From the NCBI GenBank assembly GCA_934045905.1, contig OW203770.1, positions 2,604,001 to 2,668,000 on the forward strand: a DNA stretch of 64,000 bases, read 5' to 3'. This stretch comes from Leuctra nigra. Its lineage: Eukaryota > Arthropoda > Insecta > Plecoptera > Leuctridae. The position numbers and the translations under genes were made by a program. Under the pieces are notes generated by a model. That model saw only the letters and a list, made by a program, of their open reading frames with translations, was not told the origin of the DNA and made no database searches. Below, in pieces: positions 20,591 to 31,378 of this stretch; positions within the stretch are counted from its first letter, which is position 1; each line of letters starts with the position of its first letter.

Positions 20591-22300
20591 CCCCAAGTTT
20601 GTCTTTCATCTAATCATGATTAAAATTTCTGATCAATTGTTTAGCGGGTTTGGTCTCCAATCGTATCGGAAGTATCATAGTTTGAGCGGTTTGTTGAATA
20701 ACCGGCGCCTAATTAACAAGGCACGAAGCAAAAATTAAAAAAGTGATACTTATATATAATCAGACTGATCATCTGAACATCCTATCAAAGTTACACCCAC
20801 TTATGAAACAATTTTTCTCTCTTAATTCTAAAACGGCCTATTCGAGAAAATAAGGAACACGACTGACCTCTGGTGGATTCTTTGGTACTAGACATAAGGG
20901 GTAACAAGTAAGTACAGTAAGGGTAACACAAGAACAGGCTTTCGAAACACTTTAGCTGTATGAGTAAAGGGTTTCATATGATCTGGAATCATTGGTAGAA
21001 ATTTAATTTATTTTTCCTGATAGGTATATTAAAAAACTTGAATGTCTTTTAAAAGGCTCATCTGAAATACCAACTTATAAATAAGTACAATATTTGGGGT
21101 GTTTTATTTTTTATAAAATCTTTATTTACCTACACAGTACAAAAATGGTTTATAAATTTGTCGTACAGAAAAAATTAAAGATTTGAAATGCATAGAAACC
21201 AATGAAGTATAGCTTTTTGTCATTGTTAGAAACTAATAAAAATCATAGTCTTCTACTTCCAAACATATATTATTATATTGCAAAAATTATTTACAAAATG
21301 TAAACATTAGTGCTATATTTTCTGTTACATAGGGCATGTGCAAAGCGAAACAGCCAGCAGATAGCAGCACAATTAATTTTGTGGGAAAAATCAAGGTATT
21401 AAGATTAGCTGGCTGTTTGTCAGTCAACTAGGTGGCGGTAACTTTCATTCAAATTTGAAAAATGATTACTTATGATCTTGTGATTAATGATTACCTATAC
21501 CATAGAGATATATTACAGAGAGGGGCAACTACTGGTTAATGCTTGACTAATTTTGAAAGATCCTTTTTCTCCATATCGGAGATATTTAATAAATCACTGC
21601 CACGGAAATGGAAAATTATTTCGGAAGGCAGTTAATTTTTTTTTGAGCTGTTAAACTTAGTTCTAGAAACAAGTTTTTAACTTGCATAAGAAGACTATTA
21701 CAATATGAAACATTAAATGATTATTTACTAGGCGTGGAATTACTTTTGAACGACAATTTTTAACTACACAGGTGTGAACCATTATGAGTAATTGAGTAAT
21801 ATATGTTTAGGTTATGTTTTGAGAAAAATCAGCTGTCAGGAAACCAAAGAAACTGAAACTCTTAGTCCAAAGAATTTCAGAATAAAGATGAAACACTTTC
21901 CCACAAAACGCTCTTGACGGCGGATAACTTATATCGTCCTATTTTTGATATGCCCTAAATTCATGCTTTGCACGTGACGTCATCTCATTGTTGCGCGGCC
22001 ATCTTGGTGATACATGTCAGAACGGCTGTCAATTTGTTTTTCAGTATTTTTTTGATATTATTTATGGTTTACCTGTGCAATTGCAGGCTGCAGAAGAAGT
22101 TCTTATAGGTATAAAACGACTCATTTACAAACTATCTTCGACTAACCGATAATAATTAGTTTAAATCGACTAGACAACTATCACCAATATGGCCGAAAAT
22201 ATACTTTTTTACATTGTTGATGTAAAACAAAAGACGCTCGTGCAAAGCATGAATAGCAAAAAGGGGATATAGGAGAAACACAAGTCTCTAGGAGGCGCTG
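20591..22300. other. V-family remnant, then no recognised feature
   Basis: 20591-20850 matches the middle of V elements (GGTTTGGTCTCCAATCGTATCG, TAACCGGCGCCTAATTAAC, GACTGATCATCTGAACATCC). From 20850 to 22300 I see AT-rich sequence and no gene. A possible mirrored pair, GGGCATGTGCAAAGCG near 21332 and GCTTTGCACGTGACGTC near 21964, may mark another fold-back element. Confidence 0.4.
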
Positions 22301-22302
22301 GT

Positions 22303-22469
22303 TCAACAACGGAGCTGCTCGCATGCGTACGGTAGCTCGTAATTGTATTGGGCACGGATGTCGGCAAGACTTCCATTCACAGTGAACAAGGCCACGTGGT
22401 CCCCCAGAGATCCGTGCTCGGGCCGGTCACTGTCCCAGCGAGTGAACCCCGTCTCTGACAAAAGCCCAC
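22303..22469 (-). CDS. C-type lectin CTL-B, exon 3 (C-terminal half of CTLD)
   Basis: The acceptor TTGTCCTACAG is followed by 167 nt in phase 1 encoding GLLSETGFTRWDSDRPEHG, LGDHVALFTVNGSLAD and YACEQLRC, then TGA. It aligns with CTL-A exon 3 in length, phase and the final ACEQxxC. The EPL of A and C is GLL here, and no EPN, QPD or WND motif is present. The next Y-family element begins about 80 bp into the intron. Confidence 0.88.
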
Positions 22470-22551
22470 CTGTAGGACAAAACAATAATCACTCCATCGA
22501 ACCACTTCCAATGTCCAGGCCAAATACAATATAAAGCCTAATGGGAATTAA

Positions 22552-25377
22552 CTAGGAAAACGCTCGGTGTAACGCGTTGATGAGCGAGCACCGACACGCA
22601 CGACATCGCCAATCATAGCACGATCCATTCAATCAAAGATAACTAACTATACATTATTTATTACCAATTTTCCCTGCAACTTTTCATAAACACTCTGGAT
22701 CAATTAAATAGCATATTATTGTACTGATATTTTTCCATCAATCTCTTTGGACAGATATTCAAACACTTAAAACAGCAATAAGTCTGTAAATTCTTGACCG
22801 ATTGGGCTGGAAATGTGTAAAATATGATGCTATCTAGTCAAAACGTCGTTTTCATAACTGTGAAACACAATCCATATCGTAAAATAAATTATTTTAGATA
22901 AGGTATACCTATACCTATGTATATGAAATACCTACATTACATTTTGACTACATTATGTATTGCAATATGATCAACTAAGAAAAGAATCTGTCTTACTTGA
23001 TATTGAGAATAGCCATCTATAAACTTTGCTTTGCTACATAGAGCAACCCAGAATGCAGTGGAATTTCTGTTTTGAAATGTCATTTCTGACAGTTATTAAA
23101 ACTGTCAATAAGTGCATCTATGTTCTTGACTGGTAGGGCTGAAAATTTGTAAAACTAGGAAAACGCTCAGTGTAACGCGTTGATGAGCGAGCACGGGTAC
23201 GTGCAAATTCTCGAACCGGAAATGCGTACACAACGCACAGAAAACATATACATCCATATGGAATTGATTATGATATCAACTTAAAAGTGTATGCTTTTCA
23301 TCGAAACTTTAAAATAGCATCTAAGCACCTGGTTCATAAAGCAAATCAGAATCAATTTTCAATTGGCACTGGAAAACATTCATTTCGATACTTCATTACT
23401 GACAGATATTAAAAATGTAAATAACTTCATACGTTCTTAACTGATTGGGATGAAATTTTGTAAAATAAGAGACAATATTGGTCTTAATGATCATGCAAAA
23501 TATGAGTTTGATCAGAATTATCGAAGACCGTTTTCATTTTTCAGCCTATCAGGAGATATTTATTTAAATTTTAACCAATGAATCTGAGTAACGCGTTGAT
23601 GAGCGAGCACGGATACGCGCAACACCTCGAACCGAAATTCTGTCTATCGAAAATGTCATTAAAAGCCAATAATTCTAAAATTTCGCCACAGATTTGTATA
23701 GAAATCTCAAAACATTCCTAAAATATTGGTCCAAATAACCATGCAAAGCTTTAAGTTGATCAATTGAACCTTTATGATTGAACTGTTCCGTGTTAATTTT
23801 CAAAAATCACAGGATCTCCTTCAAAAAATATACCTGAGACCACTCATATGATATAAGTGTGTCTACACAATATCAGATCGACTGTTGAACGGTCATTATC
23901 AGTTTCATTTGCGTTTGAAAGTTTCTGCTCTAACTACCTTGCCTTGAACTGAAGAGTCGAAGTCGCCGTGAATTTGACAGCCAACACGCTAATAGTCCGT
24001 AAAATGTCAATAACGTTTGGATTTAAACACAGATTAGTATGAAAATTGTCAAAAATGCAGATAATGTTGGACCCAACCATCATGCGAAGTTATAAGTTGA
24101 TCGTTCAATCGGTTATAGTTTAAATTTCTAAAAACACAGGAAAGATGGTTTTAAATTTTAACCAATGGGAGGATTTGGCTGAAACTTTGTTTGATTGGGT
24201 ACAATGTTGGGGGTAATGACTTGTCAAAATTTCAATTTGATCAAAACAACCAATCGAAAGTTAATTTTTTTTAAATTTGAACCAATCAATGGATTTCAAA
24301 AAAATTAGGGTCTGCAACAATCAGAAATGTTACGTACATGTGTGCAAAATTTCAGCTCGATCGAAGAAAAACTCTGACCTGTATATCGTCAGTAACAGAA
24401 AAAAAAAAAAAAAAAACAAAAAAAAAAACAGAGGTCCGTGCCAAAAGAGCCAAATGGAGACGCTCGCTTCGCTCGCTCAATAAGAGACAATGTTGGTCTG
24501 AACGACCATGCAAAATATGAGTTTGATTGATCAGATTAATCGAAGACCATTTGATAGGTCAAATGGTGGTGTGGCTATAGGCCGTTTTAAATTAAGTATA
24601 CAAATGAAAAATATTGGTGCCAATCCTTGCTAAGTTTTAAGTTGCCAATCCTTGCTAAGTTTTAAGTTGATCGATTAAACCTTTATGATTGAACGGTTCC
24701 TTGTTAATTTTCAAAAATCACAGGATCTCGTTCAAAAAATATATCTGGGACCACCCATATGATATGATATGTAGTGTGTGTACACAATATCAGATCAATC
24801 TGTTGAACGGTCATTATTAGTTTCATATCGTTTAAAACTTTCTGCTCTAACTACCTTGCCTTGTAGATTCGAAGTCGCCGTGAATTTGACAGCCAACACG
24901 CAAAAAGTCCCTAAAATGACAAAAACTTTTGAAAATAACGACAGATTAGAGTGAAAATTGGCAAAAATACCTTAAATGTTGGTACCAATGACCATGCGAA
25001 GTTTTTAGTTAGTCGGTCAATCGGTTCCAGTTTAAATTTCAAAAATCACAGGAAAAATGGTTTCAAATTTGAACCAATTGGAGGATTTGGCTGAAATTTT
25101 TTTTTTATTGGGTACAATGTTGGTTGCAATGACTTTGCTAAATTTCAAATTGATCGAACCAACCAATCGAAAGATAATTTTTATAAAATTTGAACCAATC
25201 ACAGGATATCGTTCAGAAAAGATCCCAGGGATCGCATAGAATACGTTAGTATGTGTACAAAATTTCAGATCGATTGGTTTTGCGGTTTGACCTGGGCAGT
25301 GCAGGCAAAAAAAAAAAAAAAACACACAGAGAAAGTGCCATAAGAGTACCGTGGTGACGCTCGCTACGCTCGCTCAA
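22552..25377 (-). mobile_element. Y-family Helitron-like element, copy 2, interrupted by copy 1
   Basis: It starts CTAGGAAAACGCTCGG (left) and ends at GCTACGCTCGCTCAA (right). On the minus strand the left terminus is a hairpin AACGC-(10 nt)-GCGTT followed by TTCCTAG, like the hairpin plus CTRR end of Helitrons. The interior is made of degenerate units of about 110 bp with ATGTTGG, GACCATGC, AAGTTGATCG and CAATCGGTT. Copy 1 is inserted at about 23155, between TTTGTAAAA and TAAGAGACA. It lies in CTL-B intron 2. Confidence 0.7.
23155..24480 (-). mobile_element. Y-family Helitron-like element, copy 1 (recent)
   Basis: This 1326-bp copy is almost identical over its whole length to copy 3 at 56812-58135; the few differences I noticed are single bases and A-run length. 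Removing it rejoins the host sequence GTAAAA|TAAGAGAC without duplication: insertion between A and T, as in Helitrons. It is itself a fusion of two Y pieces (a second tip GTAACGCGTTGATGAGCGAG at about 23588), shared by both copies. Confidence 0.8.
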
Positions 25378-25451
25378 CAATAATGGCCATAAAGTTACTC
25401 TATAAAAAATAATGGATCGTGCATTTATCACGTAAATTTCATTTTAGTTAC

Positions 25452-25655
25452 ACTAATACCTTGTTCACACTATGATTTTCAACTGCAGTTGAAGTCGCTT
25501 TGGTCAACTGCAGTTGAGATCTCGACTGCCTTTCCAGAACTTAATTGAGATTTCAACTGCAGTTGAACTCGATCGCGTTCATTTCACACTGATTTACAAC
25601 TGCGATAGAGATTTCAACTGCAGTTGAAAGTCATAGTGGAAACATATTTCAGACG
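25452..25655. mobile_element. Small MITE rich in TCAACTGCAGTTGA palindromes
   Basis: The palindrome TCAACTGCAGTTGA and near forms occur five or more times within 200 bp. The outer words TTCACACTATGATTTTCAAC and GTTGAAAGTCATAGTGGAA are inverted. It is non-coding. Confidence 0.7.
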
Positions 25656-25701
25656 GCCGCCTGAGTCGATATGCAGAATATGCATAAGATTTTTAATGCC
25701 G

Positions 25702-26238
25702 TTAAGGTGCTGCAAGCGCGAGCAATTTTTCTGCTTTTTGTAGACACTTTTTGCGATACGATTGGAGACGAAATGGGTAGACCAAATTATTTGAAATTTT
25801 AATCGTGATTAGATAAAAGACAAACTTAGGGTTATCCCTTGGTACATTTTTAATTTTTTGTTTCGTTAATTAGTAATAATTAGTGGATTTTTGGTGAAAA
25901 TTTAGCTATTTTCTCGTCTCCCTGGGCGCCGTATAAAATTAAATTTCAAAAATGTGCCAAGGGATAACCCTAAGTTTGTCTTTCATCTAATCATGATTAA
26001 AATTTGAGATCAATTGGTTCACGGGTTTGGTCTCCAATCGTATCGCAAATTTCATCGTTTTGCGCGGTTTTGTTGAATAACCGGCGCCTAATTAACGATG
26101 CAATAAGCAAAAATTAAAAAGTGCTACTAATATTCAATCAGACTGATCATGTGAACATCCTATCAAAGTTCCACTCACTTATGAAACAATTTTTCTCCCT
26201 CAATTTTCTAAAACGGCCGAGCGCTAGTATCACCTTAA
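25702..26238. mobile_element. V-family TTAA-flanked element
   Basis: Bounded by TTAAGGTGCTGCAAGCGCGAGC-type and CGAGCGCTAGTATCACCTTAA ends, with TTAAGGTG inverted at both ends. About 530 bp, with no ORF. Other copies are at 28079-28970 (with a nested MITE) and 36259-36573 (shorter). TTAA at both ends suggests piggyBac-like targeting, which I cannot prove. Confidence 0.75.
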
Positions 26239-26552
26239 AGTACAATATTTCAAATTAACAACATAAATGTTGGTAAAACACACTATTTTCACACTAAAAA
26301 AAGTACATTTTCATTCATAAATATGTAATTTAAATTCAGTTGACTTTTTGAAAACAGGACTCCTCACATCTCCCGAGTGATGATGTAATATTTTATTGTA
26401 ACCATGGAAACATCCTTCTTGGTTGATAAAAATAACATCACTTGATGTCCACTAAATTTAAATGTTATATTTATAAATTAATTTACATATTTGAGTGTGA
26501 AAATAGTGTGTTTTACCAAAAATATTTTGTTATTTTGAAATATAGTCTTTAG
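26239..26552. mobile_element. MITE with GGTAAAACACACTATTTTCA arms
   Basis: Left arm AATATTTCAAATTAACA...GGTAAAACACACTATTTTCA is mirrored as TGAAAATAGTGTGTTTTACC...TTTTGAAATAT at the right. About 310 bp, ending 124 bp before the CTL-B exon 2 donor. Confidence 0.8.
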
Positions 26553-26675
26553 CAAATTTGTGCATTTTCCCTATTAGAGCCGTTTTCATGATATAACATC
26601 AATTCCTCTCAAAATATGGTTGTGCACGATGTCACTTGAGGGGCCCGATCCATTGATAAACACACATGGACTCAC

Positions 26676-26991
26676 CCAAGACGGTGTGAAACTCGTTCTC
26701 AGTCGTGTTCGACTCAATCACTCCGACCCACAAGCTCCACGGATCGCTGTCACGTGTCACATTCCCCTTGTGTTGCTCGTGCAGCCGCACCATCGCGTCG
26801 GCCTCCTGCTGGGAGTTCAGGACCACAAGATGGCCGCCTTCGTCCTCGCACGCCTGCTTGGCGGTCGGCCATGTTGTTGCGGTGTGGTGGTAGTGGTAGC
26901 AGCCCAACCCGGGTATGCGCGTGTACCCGGGTAGCGGCGGAGCAGCGGTGGTCGTCGTTGTGGGGGGCGTTGTGGGGGGCGGCAGTGCGGG
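26676..26991 (-). CDS. C-type lectin CTL-B, exon 2 (Pro/Thr linker and first half of CTLD)
   Basis: The acceptor ATTCTTCCAG (phase 0) and donor G|GTGAGTCC (phase 1) bound 316 nt. It encodes a mucin-like linker of prolines and threonines (PALPPPTTPPTTTTTAAPP), LPGYTRIPGLGCYHYH, then ATTWPTAKQACEDEGGHLVV and LNSQQEAD, LWVGVIES and FHTVLG. Sequence and boundaries parallel CTL-A exon 2, with the linker added. The threonines are candidates for O-glycosylation. Confidence 0.9.
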
Positions 26992-27294
26992 CTGGAAGAA
27001 TGACAACGATTACGATATAATAGTTTATTGTGTTGTATACATTATTAGTTTTAATTTTTATAAAATTAATACTTGGCCTCTTTAAACAATAGAGGAAATT
27101 ACTGTCAAAGTGAGTTATCTATAGAGGTAGGCACAGGTAAAAAATCAATTTCCTTTTTGGGTTGAAGATATACAGCCTCATGCTCAAAAGAATTTCCAGA
27201 CGTACCGACGCAAGTGGCCCAGAGTCTACTGGATTCGGTCCATAAGATTATTAGCTCACGAAGCAGATTTGTGTATGCTATGAATACAGGGCTA
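26992..27294. repeat. CTL-B intron 1 start with a J-element fragment (27173-27290)
   Basis: From 27173, CAGCCTCATGCTCAAAAGAA and TCTACTGGATTC(C/G)GTCC match the J element nested at 47007-47165, but the inverted partner end is absent. Nothing is recognised in 26992-27172. Confidence 0.6.
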
Positions 27295-27920
27295 TTCGAC
27301 ACTAAAAGTTGCAAAACGCCACCTAGCGGAAAAAGTTAACATCTATACCACGAGTACTTGTGCACATGCGCACAGGGCGCGTTCAGGCAAGTCACTTAGA
27401 TGTCAATCGTAACGAGTTCAGTAAAAGTTATAATTACATCGCGAAATAACAGAAATTGATGCTTACCTTAGTGTCAACAATCAAATACAATCGACACATG
27501 TCATTACAGCACACATTCATTCAAATTCTTGTGAAAACGAGTTGTCTATTCACCAAAAATCACCATTTGACAGATGCAAATTGTTTATCTCACGGCATTC
27601 TGAACACACATTTTTCTTGACACTTCGTTCAAACAATTGCAATCTGTCAAATGCTGCTTTTGGTGAATAGGCAACTCGTTTTCACAAGAATTTGAATGAA
27701 TGTGTGCTGTAATGAAATATGCCAATTGTATTTGATTGTTGACACTGAGGTAAGCATCAATTTCTGTTATTTCGCGATGTATTTATAACTTTTTACTGGA
27801 CTCGTTACGATTGACATCTAAGTGACTTGTATGTAAAAGTACGCACGCGCTGGGATTGTACTCGCGGGAGCGTCCATCTTATATTTACTAGCGCACTCTC
27901 TAGGTACTTTTAGTGTCGAA
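27295..27920. mobile_element. 626-bp fold-back element with TTCGACACTAAAAGT ends
   Basis: Ends TTCGACACTAAAAGT and ACTTTTAGTGTCGAA. Long arms mirrored through GATGTCAATCGTAACGAGT, GAAATAACAGAAATTGATGC and TTTGACAGATTGCAATTG-type words. The whole element could fold into one hairpin. No coding capacity. Confidence 0.85.
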
Positions 27921-28078
27921 TTAAATATTGTGCAATTTTTTGAGATTGGCAATTCACAAAAAGAAATAAAAAAAATGAGGCAGATCAATATTTTTGCTTC
28001 AATGATCATGTTGATTGCTATTACGTATGAGATACAGACATACCAGACGAAGGGCTAGGTCGATTTGCTAAATCCAGT

Positions 28079-28970
28079 TACCTAAGGTGCTGCAAGCGCG
28101 AGCGATTTTGTTGCTTTTTGCAAACACTTTTTTGGATACGATTGGAGACAAAATGGGTGGAAGAAATTATTTTAAACAATAATCATGATTAGATAAAAGA
28201 CAAACTTAAGAGGGCTTGGTAGTGAGTTTGACCTTGAAGAGTTTTTTAATCGATTTTTATCAATATCTTTTTCCAGTGTAATTGTTAACAAAATAGGGCT
28301 ATGGACGTGAATTCAGAACAGTTCAATGAAAACAATTCCATAGCTTGTAATTGTTTATTAGATATACTTTGTCCTACAGGTGTTTAGAACCCGAAAATTT
28401 AGTAATTTTCGGGTTCTAAACACCTGTTGGACACAATAAAACTAATAGCTTATTCCAAACTATGAAATTATTTTCATTGAACTGTTCTGAATTCACGTCT
28501 ATAGCCCTATTTTGTTAACAATTACACTGGAAAAAGATATTGATAAAAATCGATTAAAAAACTCTTCAAGGTCAAACTCACTACCAAGCCCTCTTAAAGT
28601 ATCACTTAGTACATTTTATTGTTTGAGATTCGTCAATTAGTAATAATTAGTTAAATTTTGGTGAAAAAATTGCTATTTTCTTGTCTCGCTGGGTGCTGTA
28701 AAAAATATTTAATATGTGCCAAATGAAAACCCTAAGTTTATCTTTTCTCTAATAATTATTAAAATTTGAGATCAATTGGTTAACGGGTTTGGTCTCCATA
28801 ACATATCGGAAATTTCATAGTTTTGCGCGGTTTTGTTGAATAACCGGTGCCTATTTATCAAGGCACAAAACAAAAATAAAAAAATGCTACTAAATACAAT
28901 CAGACTGATCATGTGAACATCCTATCAAAGTTACACCCACTTACGAAACAATTTTACTCTCTTAATTTGC
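28079..28970. mobile_element. V-family element interrupted by a 392-bp palindrome
   Basis: It begins TTACCTAAGGTGCTGCAAGC and carries V words (ACGATTGGAGACAAAATGGG, GGTTTGGTCTCCATAAC, TAACCGGTGCCTA). The palindromic MITE at 28206-28597 sits in it at a TTAA. Confidence 0.7.
28206..28597. mobile_element. Near-perfect palindromic MITE, family K, copy 1
   Basis: TTAAGAGGGCTTGGTAGTG at the left is exactly inverted at the right, and most of the 392 bp is self-complementary around AAAATTTAGTAATTTTCGGG. High arm identity points to recent activity or strong hairpin correction. An older copy is at 46972-47527. Confidence 0.9.
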
Positions 28971-29210
28971 TCCATAACCACCTTGAATTACCTTGAATTA
29001 AAATTATCTCGGCAGTCCCCCCCCCCCATACACCCTGATTCCACCGTAATTATTCAAATTATTAGAAATGTCCGCCCCCTCCCTAATCCTGCGTACGCCC
29101 TTGGTCGTCCCTATACTAATCTGTATCTGACATACCCTGAAATTTTGCAATACCTTCATCTCAGAATCGTTGCTGCTCTGAGCGTGTAAGAACCAGCTAA
29201 TTCGTCTTAC

Positions 29211-29321
29211 CTGCACCACACAGTGACACGTCATGTCTGGCGACATGGTCACTGACATTGTGACATCACCTCGAACCAGGTACACGGCGAATAACAATGC
29301 TAGACACTTGATGATGAACAT
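29211..29321 (-). CDS. Secreted C-type lectin CTL-B, exon 1 (signal peptide)
   Basis: The ATG at 29321 opens 37 codons ending CAG|GTAAGACG in phase 0. The peptide starts MFIIK with hydrophobic core CLALLFAVYLV and likely cleavage near RG-DV, then a short segment with two cysteines (TCHC). With exons 26676-26991 and 22303-22469 the product is 197 residues: signal peptide, Pro/Thr linker, one CTLD. The donor GTAAGACGA is the same nine bases as in CTL-A exon 1 up to the ninth, supporting recent common origin. A secreted non-classical lectin; ligand unknown. Confidence 0.82.
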
Positions 29322-29333
29322 GGCGCTGCTATG

Positions 29334-29367
29334 AATGTGGCAGGACTGAACTTCACTAGCTTGTATA
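29334..29367 (-). promoter_or_regulatory. CTL-B core promoter candidate
   Basis: On the gene strand TATACAAG (first base 29367) lies 46 nt before the ATG, and 31 bp downstream of it is ACATTC (adenine at 29336), similar to the CTL-A initiator. A TCAGTC at 29344-29349 is a weaker alternative, being only 20 bp from the TATA. Confidence 0.4.
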
Positions 29368-30023
29368 TGAGTGGGTGGTGGAGGAGGGGGAAGGAGGGGA
29401 TATCGCCTATGACAGTCCGGGGTTTGATTACCTCACTTTGTTATTTCCCTTAGTCAAGAGGCAAATGCTGAGAAGGTTTCCCACTGATGGGGCGATGCCA
29501 AGCTGGGACAACAGGATCGGCCACTTTGGCGCTAGCGTCGAGGTTGTGCTTTTCAAATCAACGTATTTCTTACCCCACAGTCCGTATTTTCATGTTATAT
29601 TATAAGAATTAATGTTAATATTTGGTTATTTACCGAAAGAGTGGATAATTTGATAATAATGGAAAATTTAGTGAATCTCTCACTTAGGGATGGTGTTTTG
29701 GAGGTAACCTGCGAAATAAAAACGCGCACCCCGACTGGGAATCGAACCCAGATCCTTCGGGTTTCCGGCCCTATGCTTTAACCATTAAGCTATCAGGACG
29801 CATTCTTAATCAGCAGGTTGGGTTGCCATACAACTCTTGCGAGTCCGAGTATCTGACCTATACATATAGTGGATAATTATTAGAAATGATAGTGTAATAA
29901 TGATATTTTGATCATATAATGACAGCTCACAGAATTATTTTTGTTTCCAGTGCTCTCTTGAACTAACTCACTGCTTAATGGAATTTTGTAACTAATTGAG
30001 AGGGTGTCGCTTCAGATTGAAAT
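29368..30023. other. SINE-like remnants, no gene
   Basis: 29415-29500 has GGGGTTTGATTACCTCACTTT followed by CCCTTAGTCAAGAGGCAAATGCTGAGAAGG, matching the middle of the SINE family loosely. Apart from the tRNA-like sequence below, nothing else is recognised. Confidence 0.4.
29728..29799 (-). tRNA. tRNA-like sequence, probably a SINE head or pseudogene
   Basis: The minus strand folds as a cloverleaf of 72 nt. The acceptor stem GTCCTGA/TCGGGGT has seven pairs, three of them GU. The D-arm is GCTT/AAGC, the anticodon stem is TAGGG/CCCGA with one mismatch, and the T-arm CTGGG-TTCGATT-CCCAG is perfect. The anticodon loop is CCGGAAA: position 33 is C instead of the invariant U and the triplet would be GGA, yet there is no long variable arm as serine tRNAs have. 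A functional tRNA is therefore unlikely; a tRNA-derived SINE head fits better. Confidence 0.55.
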
Positions 30024-31355
30024 CTAGTGGAGCGGTCGCTCCACCCAGCCAAGTCGTACTGTACACTCACACTCACTCAACATACCGTAATTGCCTAATA
30101 AACTGAGGAGCAGACCAAACACTTTTACTGTAAGCAACAACATGGCATTTTCGGCCTACTGGATCATAAAATTGGAAAATCTCACATTGTTGTGAAATAT
30201 CTTAATTTTGAGCTATGGCCCACCTCACCACATATACCAAATTTGGGAACAATAGGCTATACCATTTGCGAGCTAGAGGGCCGTGAAAATAGTGAAATTA
30301 CATCACTTTCATCTTCTTTAGATGATGATTCAGAGGGTCAGGAAATACCGCAATCACCGCCACAACCTAAACGGCTTAGCCGATCGATCTGAAATTTTTA
30401 CCACATATGCACTTTTGGCGTCTGAGGTGCCTTTTTATAAAACAACCGGTAGTCGCCATTTTGAAACCGGAAGTGACGTCATATCTCAAAAACGGCTAAA
30501 CCGATCGGAATGAAACTAGCGCCAAATGATTCAGACGGTCGTCTATATGGAATATCAATAGTTAAAGTAGAGATGTACTATTACCGAAACCGGAAATGAC
30601 GTCATGAAAATGAAGATCTAGATTTTAATGACCTCTTACTACAATAACTACATATTCAGAAGGCTTATAATGATACATAACATTTATAGAAATAAATTCT
30701 AGGTGGCAGTTATTTCAGTCGCCATTTTGAAAACCGGAAGTGATACCATATCTCGAAAACGGCTGGACTGATTGGAACGAAGCTTTCGCAATTCTTCATG
30801 GAATATCACTTTAAGCTTAGGTATATTGAGCACCAAACACACTTTTTCGTATTAACCAATTCGGAAATGGCGTATTTTTTAAAAGTATTTAGTCATTGTT
30901 GCTCCGATGTGTGTTACAAGTTGTGTAAATAAACTAAAAAAATAAGTGATATCCCCATAAAAAAACACTCCGTGTAAAAAAACCAGCCAAGTCTCTTCAA
31001 CTATAAAAAAAATATAATAAATCTAAAAATTCAGCACTGAAAAGTAGTGATATCAAAAAATGAGCCAAGTCAAAACTGAATTTTAAAAACCAAAATATAC
31101 TTGGCGCATCGTTTTTAAGGGCATTATAGGTATATTATATATATTTAGGTAGGTACATTTGAGTTTTGGCATATGCTTCTATACTATTTATATACATGAT
31201 GCGCCAAGTATATTTTGGTTTTTAAAATTAAGTTTTGACTTGGCTCATTTTTTGATATCACTACTTTTCAGTGATGAATTTTTAGATTTATTCTATTTTT
31301 TTTATAGTTGAAGAGACTTGGCTGGTATTTTTATATGGAGTGTTTTTTTTTTGGT
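30024..31355 (+). mobile_element. Element X, copy 3 (internally deleted)
   Basis: It starts CTAGTGGAGCGGTCGCTCCA after AAAT, like X1, and follows X1 for about 900 bp with one intact CCGGAAGTGACGTCA (about 30468) and two mutated ones. It ends in the same self-inverted arms (GACTTGGCTGGTATTTTTA, GATATCACTACTTTTCAGTG), here spaced closer. 1.33 kb, more diverged than X1 and X2. Confidence 0.85.
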
Positions 31356-31378
31356 AGAATTTGCTTTAGATATTGCAC

